Of a stretch of DNA of 64,000 bases, positions 1 to 9,221 are shown in pieces. Every line of letters begins with the position of its first letter. Position 1 is the first letter of the stretch. The stretch spans positions 36,920-100,919 of the forward strand of contig JBCCHV010000016.1 in assembly GCA_039028635.1 (NCBI GenBank), given 5' to 3'. This DNA is from Acidobacteriota bacterium (GTDB lineage: Bacteria; Acidobacteriota; Thermoanaerobaculia; Multivoradales; JBCCEF01). Position numbers and translations under genes: made by a program. A model generated the notes under the pieces. The model saw only the letters and a list, made by a program, of their open reading frames with translations. It had not been told where the DNA came from and made no database searches.

Positions 1-644
1 ATGTCGCCCAGTTCGCCGCCGAGAAGGTGCTGGAGCATGGCGGCAAGGTCCTCACCATGTCCGATTCGAGTGGCTTCATCGTCGATGAGGAGGGCATCGA
101 TCGCGCCAAGCTCGACTTCGTCATGGCGCTCAAGAATCAGCGTCGCGGGCGGATTCGCGAGTATGTCGACGAGTTCCCGTCGGCGAGCTATCAGGAAACC
201 GACCCGGCGGCGGACGTCAACCCGCTGTGGCAGATTCCGGCCGAGATCGCGCTGCCGGCGGCGACCCAGAACGAGATCCAGGCCCGCGACGCCGAGAATT
301 TGCTCGCCGGCGGCTGTCTCTGTGTCAGCGAGGGCGCCAATATGCCGTCGACGCCGGAGGCGGTGGATCTCTTCCTCGAGGCCGGCATCCTGTTCGGTCC
401 AGGCAAGGCGGCGAACGCCGGTGGTGTCGCCACCTCCGCCTTCGAGATGAGCCAGAACAGCATGATGACCCGCTGGAGTCGGGAAGAGGTCGATGCTCGG
501 CTGCGCCAGACAATGGCCGGCATCCACCAGACCTGTTTCGACACCGCCGAGCGCTTCGGGACGCCGGGAAACCTGGTCAACGGCGCCAACATCGCCGGCT
601 TCCTGCGAGTCGCCGAGGCGATGGTCGATCAAGGACTGGTGTAG
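1..644 (+). CDS. gdhA: NADP-type glutamate dehydrogenase, C-terminal part (truncated by window edge)
   Basis: The reading frame enters from the left edge of the window and ends at TAG 642-644, so only about the last 213 residues are present. The enzyme interconverts 2-oxoglutarate plus ammonium and glutamate in the cytoplasm. Visible family features are the dinucleotide-binding segment reading NVAQFAAEKV at the edge, the SDSSGFI stretch that follows it, NLLAGGCLCVSEGANMPST, and the Gly/Ala-rich GPGKAANAGGVA loop followed by FEMSQN, all typical of hexameric bacterial GdhA. The next gene starts 18 bases downstream on the same strand and may be cotranscribed. Confidence in the family is high. 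The cofactor preference is inferred from overall similarity to the NADP type only. Confidence 0.93.
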   Translation, partial: VAQFAAEKVLEHGGKVLTMSDSSGFIVDEEGIDRAKLDFVMALKNQRRGRIREYVDEFPSASYQETDPAADVNPLWQIPAEIALPAATQNEIQARDAENLLAGGCLCVSEGANMPSTPEAVDLFLEAGILFGPGKAANAGGVATSAFEMSQNSMMTRWSREEVDARLRQTMAGIHQTCFDTAERFGTPGNLVNGANIAGFLRVAEAMVDQGLV

Positions 645-662
645 CGGACACAGGAGGGCGGG

Positions 663-3575
663 ATGAAGCTGAGAGAAGGCCCAGGGCCGTTCGCCTACGA
701 CGCCCTGATGCCCTTCTTGGTGAGCGATATTTTGCTCGTTGCCAGCGCCTACGACAGCTTCATCCTGGAGGAAGAGGGTCAGTTCTCGGATCGCCTGCTG
801 CGCCAGTACCGCGAGCTCGACCTGTCGACGGCGCCGCATCTCGACCACGTCTCGACCGGCAAGGCCGCCCTCAAGCAGCTGCGGCGCCGGTCCTACGACT
901 TGGTGATCACCACGCCTCATGTCCACGACATGACGCCGCAGCGCCTCGGTGCCGAGATCGCCAAACGCCACGAGGGGCTGCCGGTCGTCCTGCTGAGCTA
1001 CGACCGGGCCGATCTCGCCCTGCAGGACATCGGCGGGGGCATCGACCAGGTCTTCCTGTGGACCGGTGATCCGCGCCTGTTCCTGGCCCTGGTGAAGTCG
1101 GTGGAGGATCGCAAGAACGTCTCCCTCGACGCCAAGCGCGGCCTGGTGCGGGTGGTCATCCTGGTGGAAGATTCGCCGGCCTTCTATTCGTCCTACCTGC
1201 CGATCATCTACAGCGAGCTGCTCGAGCAGGTGCGCTCGCTGCTCGCCGATCGTCTCAACGAGCGCGAGCGCCACTACCGCATGCGGGCGCGCCCCAAGAT
1301 CTTGCTCGCCCGCACCTACGAAGAGGGCAAGTCGCTGCTGCGCAAGTACCGCAAGAACCTCCTCGGGCTGATCTCGGACATGCGGTTCCCGCGCAAAGGG
1401 GAGCTCGATCCGGAGGCCGGCCGAGCCCTGATTCGCTCGGTCCGGCGCAGTCGGCCGGACATCCCGGTGCTGCTGCAGTCGAAGGACCCGGGGCACGCCG
1501 AGCTGGCGCAGCAGCTCGAGGTCCACTACGCCGACAAGAACTCGCCGGAGCTGCTCGGTGAGCTGCGCGAGTTTATGCGCCGCAACTTCGGTTTCGGGCC
1601 CTTCGTGTTCCGTCAACCGACGGGCAAGGAGGTGGCGCGGGTCGACGGCATCGAGGCGATGGTGGAGGTGTTGCCCAACGTGCCGGGCCCGTCGTTGTTG
1701 TTCCATGCCGAGCGTGGCCATTTCTCGAACTGGCTGATGGCCCGCAGCGAGTTCGAGCTCGCCCAGGAAGTGCGCAGCCACCAGGTGACCGACTTCACCG
1801 GCGCCGAGGACGTGCGCACCTACCTGGTCGGCATCCTGACGTCCTTTCTGGATCGGCGCCAGAAAGGCCAGGTGGTCGATTTCGCCCGCCGCACGACGCG
1901 CCGCGAACGCGACTTCACCCGCATCGGCAGTGGCTCGATGGGGGGGAAGGCCCGTGGCCTGGCCTTCATCTCGCGGTTGCTCGCCAACCATCCGGTGCAC
2001 GAGAGCTATCCGGAGGTCGAGATCTCGGTGCCGCGGACATCGGTCATCTGCACCGATGCCTTCGATCGCTTCTGTGACCGCGGCCAGCTCCGGGAGCGCG
2101 TTCTACGGGCCGAGTCCGACGCCGAGATCGCCGCCCTGTTTCTCGAGCGGGAGCTCGCTGCAGACCTGCTCGATGACCTGCGAGCGCTGCTGGCGACCAC
2201 CGAGTACCCGCTGGCGGTGCGCTCTTCGAGCCTGCTCGAAGATTCCGAGTTCCAGCCCCTGGCAGGGCTTTACAAGACCTTCCTGGTGCCCAACAGCTCG
2301 GCTTCCATGGCGACCCGCCTGGCCCAGCTCTCGCGCGCCATCCGGCTGGTCTACGCCTCGACCTTCTTTCGCGGTCCGCGGACCTACATGGACGCCACCC
2401 ATCAGCGCATCGAAGAAGAGAAGATGGCGGTCATCATCGAGCGCCTGGTGGGGCGCCGTCACGGGCGCCGCTTCTATCCCGACTTCGCCGGCGTCGCCCA
2501 GTCCCACAACTATTACCCGATGGCGGCGGCGCGGCCGGCGGACGGTATCGCCACCGTCGCCCTCGGCCTCGGCGAGACGGTGGTGGGAGGAGGTCGAGCC
2601 TTTCGCTTCAGCCCGCACCATCCGCGGGCGGCCCTCACCATGGCGACGCCGGCCGACGCCTTGCGGACGTCGCAGAACCGCTTCTACGCCCTCGACCTCG
2701 GCGATCCGGGGATGGTGCCCGGCCTCGACGAAGCGGCCAATCTGCTGCACCTCGATCTCTCAGTGGCGGAAGAGGACGGCACCTTGGCGGCGGTCGGCGC
2801 CACCTACTCCCTCGACAACGACGTGGTCTACGACTCGCTGGGGCGCGAGGGCCCGCGATTGGTCAACTTCGCCGGCGTGCTGAAGCACGATGTCTTCCCC
2901 CTCGCCCCTCTGCTGGCGGAGCTTCTCGAGCTCGGTCGCGAGGGCATGGGCACGGAGGTCGAGCTCGAGTTCGCCGCCGTCCTCGGAGAGCCCAAGGAGC
3001 TCAGCGTCCTGCAGCTCCGCCCGCTGCTCTCCCACGGCCGTGAGCGCGAGGTCGACCTCGACGAGCTCGGCTCTGAGCGGCCTCGGCTACTCGCCGGTCC
3101 AGCCCTGGGGAATGGTGTGGTGCGCGACCTCTGCGATGTCGTCTATGTTCACCCGGAGCGTCTCGACCTGCGCGACACGACGTCGGTGGCGCGACAGGTC
3201 GGTCGCATCAACAGCATTCTGGCGCGCCGTCATCGGCCGTACATCTTGATCGGGCCGGGGCGCTGGGGCACGGCCGACCGCTGGCTCGGAGTCCCGGTGT
3301 CCTGGGGTGACGTGTCGGCGGCGCGGGTGATCGTCGAGCTGGAGGTGCCGGGGCAGTCCATCGAGGCGTCCCAGGGCACTCACTTCTTCCACAACATCAC
3401 GTCGCTGCGGGTGGGCTATTTCTGTCTCGCCGGCGAAAGCTGCGAGGTCGACCTCGAGTGGCTCGAAGGCCTGCCGACGGAGCACCAGGCGGGACCGATT
3501 CGGCACGTCGTGCTACCGCGACCGGCGGAGGCCCACATCGACGGCCTGCACGGTCGCGGCTTGATCCTGCGCTGA
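663..3575 (+). CDS. Receiver-like / PEP-synthase nucleotide-binding domain fusion protein
   Basis: A 970-residue protein beginning at ATG 663 with an AGGAGG-type ribosome site just upstream. Roughly residues 20-160 and 165-330 look like two receiver-type domains (ILLVASAYDS, VVILVEDSPA, LGLISDMRFP). Residues about 420-800 match the pyruvate/PEP-dikinase ATP-grasp domain: SGSMGGKARGLAF near residue 425 and LAVRSSSLLEDSEFQPLAG near 520. I see neither the phosphohistidine swivelling domain nor the PEP-binding barrel of true PEP synthase, so a complete dikinase reaction is unlikely. Proteins of this layout are annotated as PEP/pyruvate-binding domain proteins. A phosphoryl-transfer or signalling role is inference. 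No obvious partner is adjacent. Confidence 0.85.
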   Translation: MKLREGPGPFAYDALMPFLVSDILLVASAYDSFILEEEGQFSDRLLRQYRELDLSTAPHLDHVSTGKAALKQLRRRSYDLVITTPHVHDMTPQRLGAEIAKRHEGLPVVLLSYDRADLALQDIGGGIDQVFLWTGDPRLFLALVKSVEDRKNVSLDAKRGLVRVVILVEDSPAFYSSYLPIIYSELLEQVRSLLADRLNERERHYRMRARPKILLARTYEEGKSLLRKYRKNLLGLISDMRFPRKGELDPEAGRALIRSVRRSRPDIPVLLQSKDPGHAELAQQLEVHYADKNSPELLGELREFMRRNFGFGPFVFRQPTGKEVARVDGIEAMVEVLPNVPGPSLLFHAERGHFSNWLMARSEFELAQEVRSHQVTDFTGAEDVRTYLVGILTSFLDRRQKGQVVDFARRTTRRERDFTRIGSGSMGGKARGLAFISRLLANHPVHESYPEVEISVPRTSVICTDAFDRFCDRGQLRERVLRAESDAEIAALFLERELAADLLDDLRALLATTEYPLAVRSSSLLEDSEFQPLAGLYKTFLVPNSSASMATRLAQLSRAIRLVYASTFFRGPRTYMDATHQRIEEEKMAVIIERLVGRRHGRRFYPDFAGVAQSHNYYPMAAARPADGIATVALGLGETVVGGGRAFRFSPHHPRAALTMATPADALRTSQNRFYALDLGDPGMVPGLDEAANLLHLDLSVAEEDGTLAAVGATYSLDNDVVYDSLGREGPRLVNFAGVLKHDVFPLAPLLAELLELGREGMGTEVELEFAAVLGEPKELSVLQLRPLLSHGREREVDLDELGSERPRLLAGPALGNGVVRDLCDVVYVHPERLDLRDTTSVARQVGRINSILARRHRPYILIGPGRWGTADRWLGVPVSWGDVSAARVIVELEVPGQSIEASQGTHFFHNITSLRVGYFCLAGESCEVDLEWLEGLPTEHQAGPIRHVVLPRPAEAHIDGLHGRGLILR

Positions 3576-3587
3576 CTCCCGGGAGGC

Positions 3588-4970
3588 CTATTCGAGGCAG
3601 GCGAGCATTTCGTCGACGGTCACCATCTTGACCCGCGGCCGTCCTTCGGCGGCGCCGCGCTCGACTTCGACGGCGTCGATCCGGGTCCAGTCGTCGAAGG
3701 ACACTTCGCGCACCCCGCGCTCGACCAGGATTTCGCCGATGGTGGCGGTCTCGCAGCCGCAGCCCGGGCCCGCCGTGGCATCTTCGATGATGGCGGCGGC
3801 GGTCTCGTTGCCGTCGGGCTTGTTGCTGCCGATCAGGCCGGTGGGGCCGCGCTTGACCCAGCCGGCGACGTACTCGCGCTCGACCAACTGGTCTTCGGCC
3901 GGGTCGACGATGCGGCCGCTGCGATTCGGGATGATGCCGCGGCGGTCATCGAAGGGCAGGTCGGCGAGAGGCTCCGACCGGTAGCCGATGGCGCGCACCA
4001 CCAGTTGGGCCTCGAGGTCTTCGGTCTCGCCGGTGCCCTCGGAGCTCAGGTAGCCATCGTCGAGCTCGCGCAGGCGGTTGCGCTCGATGCGGACGCCCTG
4101 GACTCGGCCGTCCTGCTCCAAGATCTCCACCGGGGAGGCGAGGAACTTGAGGTGAATCCGCCGCGCAGCCTTGCCGGCCGGTCGCTCGGCGACGTGCCGC
4201 AGGATCTCGAGGTTCTTGCGCGCCTTGCGATCGCTCTCGGCGGTGGTGGCGCTCACCGGGTCGAGCTCGAGGTCGCGGGGGTCGACGACCAGATCGACCT
4301 GGTCGAGCTCGGCCAGCTCCTTGAGCTCCGCCGGCGTGCACTTGGCCTGCGCCGGTCCGCGCCGCGCCAAGACGTAGAGATCGCTCACCCGGCTGTCCCG
4401 CAGGCGCTCCAGGGCGAGGTCGGCGATGTCGGTACTGGCGAGGTCCTCGGCCGGCCGCGCCAAGACCCGGGCGACGTCGATGGCGACGTTGCCGATGCCT
4501 ACCACCACGGCGGCGTCACCGGTGAGGTCCACCGGCAGATCGATGAAGTCTGGATGGCCGCTGTACCAGGCGACGAAGGCGGTCGAGGAGAAGCTGCCGG
4601 TGAGATCCTCGCCGGCGACGCCCAGACGCCGATCACTCTGCCCGCCGACGCTGTAAACGACATAGTCGTAGTTGGTGAGAAGCTCCTCCCGGGTGACGTC
4701 GCGGCCGATCTCGACGTTGCCGCGAAAGCGCAGCCGCGGGTCGCGGGCGAGCTTTTCGAACACCCGGCTGACGGCCTTGATCTTGGGGTGATCCGGCGCC
4801 ACGCCATAGCGCACCAGGCCGTAGGGGGCCGGCAGGCGATCGAAGAGATCGATGGTGAAGCGGGGCTCTTCGGCTTTGAGCAAGGCGGCGGCGGTGTAGA
4901 AGCCGGAAGGTCCGGCGCCTACGATTGCAACCCGCCGGAGGGGCGCGGAAGCAGCAGAATTGTCAGCCAT
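3588..4970 (-). CDS. Ferredoxin/adrenodoxin-NADP+ reductase (FprA-like flavoprotein)
   Basis: A 460-residue FAD- and NADP-binding reductase of the adrenodoxin-reductase/FprA family, which transfers electrons between NADPH and ferredoxin. The N-terminal FAD motif is VAIVGAGPSG near residue 14. The family-specific APYGLVRYGVAPDHP follows near residue 47, and the NADP motif VVVGIGNVAIDVARVL is near residue 155. The C-terminal GPTGLIGSNKPDGNET is also typical of the family. Length is normal for the class. It is convergent with the preceding plus-strand gene (12 bases between stops) and divergent from dusA, leaving about 100 bases for two promoters. The physiological electron partner cannot be told from this window. 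Confidence 0.93.
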   Translation of the reverse strand: MADNSAASAPLRRVAIVGAGPSGFYTAAALLKAEEPRFTIDLFDRLPAPYGLVRYGVAPDHPKIKAVSRVFEKLARDPRLRFRGNVEIGRDVTREELLTNYDYVVYSVGGQSDRRLGVAGEDLTGSFSSTAFVAWYSGHPDFIDLPVDLTGDAAVVVGIGNVAIDVARVLARPAEDLASTDIADLALERLRDSRVSDLYVLARRGPAQAKCTPAELKELAELDQVDLVVDPRDLELDPVSATTAESDRKARKNLEILRHVAERPAGKAARRIHLKFLASPVEILEQDGRVQGVRIERNRLRELDDGYLSSEGTGETEDLEAQLVVRAIGYRSEPLADLPFDDRRGIIPNRSGRIVDPAEDQLVEREYVAGWVKRGPTGLIGSNKPDGNETAAAIIEDATAGPGCGCETATIGEILVERGVREVSFDDWTRIDAVEVERGAAEGRPRVKMVTVDEMLACLE

Positions 4971-5070
4971 GGATGGCGATTATAGCTCGACCAGGAAGTC
5001 CTTCCGGCGGTGGCGGTGCTGCCGCCGGGCACTATCGTCCGGTTCACCCCTTCGGTAGAGTTCGCAGGCC

Positions 5071-6084
5071 ATGACCCTCTCCCGCCGGGGCTGCCGCCAC
5101 CCTTTGAGCATCGCGCCGATGATGGACCATTCGGATCGTCATTTCCGCTTCTTCCAGCGGCAGCTTTCGCGGCGCTCCCTGGTCTACACCGAGATGATCA
5201 CCACCGGGGCCCTGCTGCACGGTGATCGCGATCGCTTTTTGGCCTTCGACGAGCGCGAGAAGCCGGTCGCTTTGCAACTCGGCGGTGACGATTCAAGGGA
5301 CCTGGCGGCCTGCGCCCGAATGGCCTGGGAGGCCGGCTTCGACGAGGTCAACCTCAACGTCGGCTGTCCTAGCGAGCGGGTGCAGAAGGGCCGCTTCGGG
5401 GTCTGCCTGATGGCGGACCCGGAGCGGGTGGCGGAGGCGGTGGACGCGATGCGCCGGGCGGTGCCGATCCCGGTCACCGTGAAGCACCGCATCGGCTTCG
5501 ACGACCTCGACCGCTACGAGGACATGGAGCGCTTCGTCACGCAGGTGGCGGCGGCCGGCTGTGATCGCTTCGCGGTGCACGCCCGCAAGGCCTGGCTGTC
5601 GGGCCTCGACCCGAAGCAGAACCGCGAGATCCCGCCGCTGCGCTACGACGACGTCTACCGCCTCAAGGCGACACGAGCTGATCTCTGGATCGAGATCAAC
5701 GGCGGTATCCGCAGTCTGGCGGCGGCGGCCGAGCATCTCGAGCGGGTGGATGGGGTGATGGTCGGACGGGTGGCCTACGAGGACCCCTTTCGCCTGGCGG
5801 GAGCCGATCAACGGCTCTACGGCGAGGCCGGCGCTGGGCCGAGTCGCGACGAGGTCATCGCGGCGATGGCGGACTACCTGGGGGCTCGGCCGCCGGAGGT
5901 GCCCGCCGGCAGGGTGCTGCGCCACCTCCTCGGGCTGATGGCGGGGTGCCCCGGCGCGCGCCGTTGGCGGCGCACTCTGAGTGAGGGAATGCACCGCCCC
6001 GGGGCCGGTGTCGGGGTTCTCCAGGCCGCTCGCGACGGTGTGCCCCGAGAGGTTCTCGAGGCACGGCCCGGGGCACCCTCTTGA
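5071..6084 (+). CDS. dusA: tRNA-dihydrouridine synthase A
   Basis: A 337-residue FMN-dependent enzyme that reduces uridine to dihydrouridine in the tRNA D-loop. It carries SIAPMMDHSDRHFR at the N-terminus, and NLNVGCPSERVQKGRFG followed by the catalytic-cysteine segment VCLMADP, which is the DusA form of the motif. It also has the TVKHRIGFDD segment and the phosphate-binding INGGIRS and VMVGRVAYEDP loops. The start ATG 5071 directly precedes the conserved N-terminus. The stop TGA overlaps the TTG start of the next gene, a methyltransferase for rRNA, so the two RNA-modification genes are probably translationally coupled. Confidence 0.95.
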   Translation: MTLSRRGCRHPLSIAPMMDHSDRHFRFFQRQLSRRSLVYTEMITTGALLHGDRDRFLAFDEREKPVALQLGGDDSRDLAACARMAWEAGFDEVNLNVGCPSERVQKGRFGVCLMADPERVAEAVDAMRRAVPIPVTVKHRIGFDDLDRYEDMERFVTQVAAAGCDRFAVHARKAWLSGLDPKQNREIPPLRYDDVYRLKATRADLWIEINGGIRSLAAAAEHLERVDGVMVGRVAYEDPFRLAGADQRLYGEAGAGPSRDEVIAAMADYLGARPPEVPAGRVLRHLLGLMAGCPGARRWRRTLSEGMHRPGAGVGVLQAARDGVPREVLEARPGAPS

Positions 6085-7529
6085 CCATCGAAGGCCTCGG
6101 TCGCCTGCAGCGCTATCGCTCCCTGGTGGACGACTGGCAGGCCTTTCGCGAAGCCGTGCAGCGGCCTCTGCCGATCGCGATCTGGAGCCATCCACTGCGC
6201 ACGACGCCGGCGGCTCTCGCCGCCCGCCTGGGATCGTCGGCGCAGCCGGTCGCAGGCCGGCCGGGGGTCTTTCGCCTGCCGCCCGGCGATCGACCGGGCA
6301 ACCGCATCGAGTTCGCGGCCGGCCTCTTCCACGTTCAGGAAGAGGCCTCGCAGATCCCGCCGCATCTGCTGGCTCCTCGGTCCGGCGAGCGCGTGCTCGA
6401 TCTCTGTGCCGCTCCGGGCAACAAGACCGCCCAGATCGCCCTCGCCATGGACAATCGCGGCACGGTGGTGGCCAACGATCGCGACCGCAACCGCCTCGGC
6501 CCCCTGCGGCGGGTGCTCGATCGACTGGGCATTGCCAACACTGTCGTTGTGCAACGCGATGCCGCCGGCTATCCCGGCGCCAGCGGCTACTTCGATCGCG
6601 TGCTGGCGGACGTTCCCTGCTCCTGCGAAGGGACCGTCCGCAAGAGCCCGGAAGTTCTCGCTCGCCAGCCCGACTACCAGCGCCTGGCCCGCGTCCAGCG
6701 GGCGATTCTGGCGGCCGCCGTCCGCCTGACCCGGCCCGGGGGGCGCATCGTCTACTCGACCTGCACCTTCGCTCCGGAAGAGAACGAGGCGGTCATCGAC
6801 TGGCAGCTGCGTCGCGGCGGGGTGAGCCTGGTCCCGGCGGAGCTGGCGGGTTATCGCTTGAGCTCGGGGCTGAGCGAGTGGCAGGGGCAGCGTTTCGACT
6901 CCAGCCTGGTTCGGGCGCGACGCCTGTGGCCGCATCACAACGACACCGGAGGTTTCTTCGTCGCGGTGCTGGAGAAGGCAGCGACCGGAGCGCCCTTCAA
7001 TGGCGTTGCCGGGCCGCCCCCGGCGGTCGATCCGGAGCCTTGCCTCGAAGTCTTCGGGCAGCGCTTCGGCATTCCCGCCAGGGCCTTCGAGGGCTATCGG
7101 CTGGTGGCCGCCACGCAGGGGCGCCTGGCGTTGGTGCCAGATGATCTCGAGCTCCTCGAGGCGCCGGTTCCGCGGGGCGTTGGGCTGCCTCTGTTGCGTT
7201 CCGCGATGCGGCCGCCCAAGCCGACCTCGGCGGCGGCTCTGTTGCTCCACTCGTGGGCGACCAAGAACGTCGTCGAGCTCGACGACCGGCAGGCGGACGA
7301 CTTCCTGCGCGGCGGAGAGCCAGGCCTCGCGGAGGCGGCTCTTGGCGCCTGTACCGATACCGGATACGTCTTGGTGCGCTTTCAGGGTCTGGGCCTCGGC
7401 CTCGGCTGGCTCAATCGCCGCTCTGCCGGTGCTTCGCTGCGCAGCCAGCTCCCGGCCGGTTGGCGCTGGGCGCCCCGGCGCGACCTGGACTCCGCTTTCC
7501 AGATTCCCTCGGCCGCCGCGGAACAGTAG
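6081..7529 (+). CDS. RsmF/NOP2-Sun-type rRNA (cytosine-5-) methyltransferase
   Basis: A 482-residue SAM-dependent RNA m5C methyltransferase. The start is TTG 6081, overlapping the dusA stop as TTGA. The SAM site reads VLDLCAAPGNKTAQIA near residue 108. The two catalytic cysteines lie in ADVPCSCEGTVRKSPE near residue 180 and in VYSTCTFAPEENE near residue 230. The extended C-terminus (about residues 330-480) is typical of RsmF/YebU-like enzymes, which carry an extra RNA-binding region, rather than of RsmB, which has an N-terminal NusB domain that is absent here. The exact target cytosine is not deducible from sequence alone. Confidence 0.9.
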   Translation: MTIEGLGRLQRYRSLVDDWQAFREAVQRPLPIAIWSHPLRTTPAALAARLGSSAQPVAGRPGVFRLPPGDRPGNRIEFAAGLFHVQEEASQIPPHLLAPRSGERVLDLCAAPGNKTAQIALAMDNRGTVVANDRDRNRLGPLRRVLDRLGIANTVVVQRDAAGYPGASGYFDRVLADVPCSCEGTVRKSPEVLARQPDYQRLARVQRAILAAAVRLTRPGGRIVYSTCTFAPEENEAVIDWQLRRGGVSLVPAELAGYRLSSGLSEWQGQRFDSSLVRARRLWPHHNDTGGFFVAVLEKAATGAPFNGVAGPPPAVDPEPCLEVFGQRFGIPARAFEGYRLVAATQGRLALVPDDLELLEAPVPRGVGLPLLRSAMRPPKPTSAAALLLHSWATKNVVELDDRQADDFLRGGEPGLAEAALGACTDTGYVLVRFQGLGLGLGWLNRRSAGASLRSQLPAGWRWAPRRDLDSAFQIPSAAAEQ

Positions 7530-7567
7530 GGCGAGAGGGCCGTAGAATGGAGGAGGAAAGGAAGCCG

Positions 7568-8431
7568 ATGAGCCAACTCGACGACCAAGACCTACAGCCT
7601 TCCGTCTCACCCCCCGAAGGAGAGCGGCCGGCGCGCCGGCGGCCGATTTGGGTCGGGCTGCTGGTGGTAGCGGCCCTCGGAGCCCTGCTGGTGGCTTTTT
7701 TTCTCGGCCGAGTGAGTCGCGACGGTGACCGTGGCCCGGCGCCGAGCAATGCCTCCAAGGAGCCCGTCGAGGTTCCGGGAAGCGCTCCGCCGGAAGAAGA
7801 GCCGCCGCTGCCGCCGCTACCGACCCTCGACCGCAGCGACGCCTTCGTCGAAGAAATGATGACGGCTCTGGGGACAGCGCCCCGGCTGCGCCGGTTGGCC
7901 TCCGGTGGCGATCTGATTCGAAGGTTGACGGCGGCCGTCGACAACCTGGCCGAGGGGGCGAGTCCGCGGAACCACTTTGGCGGGCCTGGGCTCGAAGAGC
8001 CCTTTCGTGCCCGGCCCGGCAGCGACGGACGGTTGCGCATCGATCCCGACTCCTACCGCCGCTACGACGGTTGGGCAGAAGCCGTGGCCGGCCTCGATGC
8101 AAACGCTCTGGCGAGCGCCTTTCGGCGCCTCGAGCCCTTGATCGAATCGGCCTACGGTGAGTTGGGGTATCCCGGTCGGTCCTTTTCTCAGACCCTTGCT
8201 CAGGCCCTGAGCCACCTGCTGGCGACGCCGGTACCGGAGGAGCCGCCGGAAGTACGCCTCGACGTGATCACCTATGGGCTCGTCGATTCTCGCCTCGAGG
8301 CGCTGTCGCCGGCCCAGAAGCATCTCCTGCGGATGGGACCCGAGAATGCCAATTTGGTGCTGGCGAAGCTACGGGAGCTGGAGGCCGCCCTGGCGCTGGC
8401 GCCGCTCGAAGAGCCCGCGGCAGTTCGCTGA
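7568..8431 (+). CDS. DUF3014 membrane-anchored protein
   Basis: I chose ATG 7568 because a GGAGGAGGAAAG stretch precedes it; an in-frame ATG at 7547 inside that stretch would add seven residues. The protein is about 287 residues. It has a charged N-terminus, one transmembrane helix (about residues 28-48, VGLLVVAALGALLVAFFLG), a Pro/Glu-rich linker, and a periplasmic domain matching DUF3014 (LDRSDAFVEEMM, then RRLTAAVDNLAEG and YRRYDGWAEAV). The function of DUF3014 is unknown. It follows the methyltransferase by 38 bases on the same strand and could share its transcript. Confidence 0.85.
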   Translation: MSQLDDQDLQPSVSPPEGERPARRRPIWVGLLVVAALGALLVAFFLGRVSRDGDRGPAPSNASKEPVEVPGSAPPEEEPPLPPLPTLDRSDAFVEEMMTALGTAPRLRRLASGGDLIRRLTAAVDNLAEGASPRNHFGGPGLEEPFRARPGSDGRLRIDPDSYRRYDGWAEAVAGLDANALASAFRRLEPLIESAYGELGYPGRSFSQTLAQALSHLLATPVPEEPPEVRLDVITYGLVDSRLEALSPAQKHLLRMGPENANLVLAKLRELEAALALAPLEEPAAVR

Positions 8432-8578
8432 GCGGAGAGCTTTCCTTTTAGGGGAGCCGGTCTTTGGACCGGCGAGGATGGGGCTTCGAGTCCGGCAGGG
8501 TGCAAGCTGCGCACGGCCCCTGCGACCGCCTGGGACGAGCCCCGCCATCGGGACTACCGCTCGGTGCCGAAGTTGCGA

Positions 8579-8803
8579 TCAGTCGGTGAGGTCGAGGATC
8601 ATTCGAATGCCGGCTCGAATGATCTCCGTCTCGCTGAGTCGCTCCTCGAAGGCCTTGCGCCTCAGGGCTTCGTTCTCTTCGTCCGAAATCCACAGATTTT
8701 TGCGAATCATGCCCGACTTGGTGACCGTCGTCGTGCCCCCGCGCGGTCCCGTACGGCGCTCTTTGCTCGAACCGCTGGTCAGCGGTTTCTCGCTCACTCT
8801 CAT
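8579..8803 (-). CDS. Ribbon-helix-helix (CopG/Arc-type) small protein
   Basis: A 74-residue basic protein with a good AGGAGG ribosome site about ten bases before ATG 8803 on the minus strand. Residues 33-72 (KNLWISDEENEALRRKAFEERLSETEI, shown here in part: IRKNLWISDEEN, then LSETEIIRAGIRMILD) have the beta-strand plus two-helix pattern of ribbon-helix-helix DNA-binding proteins, which act as dimers and often serve as antitoxins or repressors. The N-terminal 30 residues are Lys/Arg/Gly/Thr-rich and probably disordered. No toxin-like partner is visible next to it, so a solitary regulator is as likely as an antitoxin. Confidence 0.7.
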   Translation of the reverse strand: MRVSEKPLTSGSSKERRTGPRGGTTTVTKSGMIRKNLWISDEENEALRRKAFEERLSETEIIRAGIRMILDLTD

Positions 8804-9221
8804 CGCTCAATGACCTCCTTGCACGCGCAGCTTCTGACCCATGCCGACACCGTCGACAGTCAAGAGATGTCGCTCTTCCCGCCCTCGGTTCGAGCACTCA
8901 TGAAACGCACTGTACTTGAGATAAAAGTTTAACATGATTCAGGCGACTAAATACTTTGGAAACAGAAAAGAAGGACTGGCCGGCCTGCTGCGCTCGCCCG
9001 ACCTGCTCGCCAGATCCTGCGGCGAAAGGTCGTAGATTGCTGAAGATGCGAGGCATCGGCCGATCGGCCTCAGGGTTGCCTCGGTAGGGGGTCGCGATCC
9101 CGGCTGGAGGTCGCCGACACCGGTCCGCAGCTGGGAAGGGAAGCGGCCACCGGCCGAGCTCGGGCCGGTGGCGCGCTGCGATCAAGCTCGATCGCCGCTC
9201 GAGGCGGCGACCGCTGGGGGG
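8804..9221. other. Intergenic region of about 420 bases
   Basis: Upstream of the ribbon-helix-helix gene lies an AT-rich patch at about 8915-8965, plausible as its promoter. The rest, about 9000-9221, is GC-rich and lies 3' of the minus-strand gene ending at 9222. It holds two hairpins, a perfect ten-base stem at 9146-9172 and TCGCCGC/GCGGCGA around 9189-9207. A frame of 95 codons on the minus strand (8898-9185) has Arg/Pro-rich, shadow-like composition and I do not accept it. Confidence 0.5.
9146..9172 (-). terminator. Strong hairpin, possible terminator of the gene at 9222-9995
   Basis: GCCACCGGCC and GGCCGGTGGC form a perfect ten-base stem around a seven-base loop, about 50 bases past the stop of the minus-strand gene. 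No clear U-run follows on that strand, so termination efficiency is uncertain. Confidence 0.45.

Noticed and set aside
5874..8102. A 742-codon open frame on the minus strand across the rsmF-like and DUF3014 genes
   Set aside because: Arg/Pro/Gly-rich composition and full overlap with well-supported plus-strand genes; a GC-rich shadow frame.
8898..9185. A 95-codon frame on the minus strand
   Set aside because: No ribosome site, Arg/Pro-rich start, no homology-like features.
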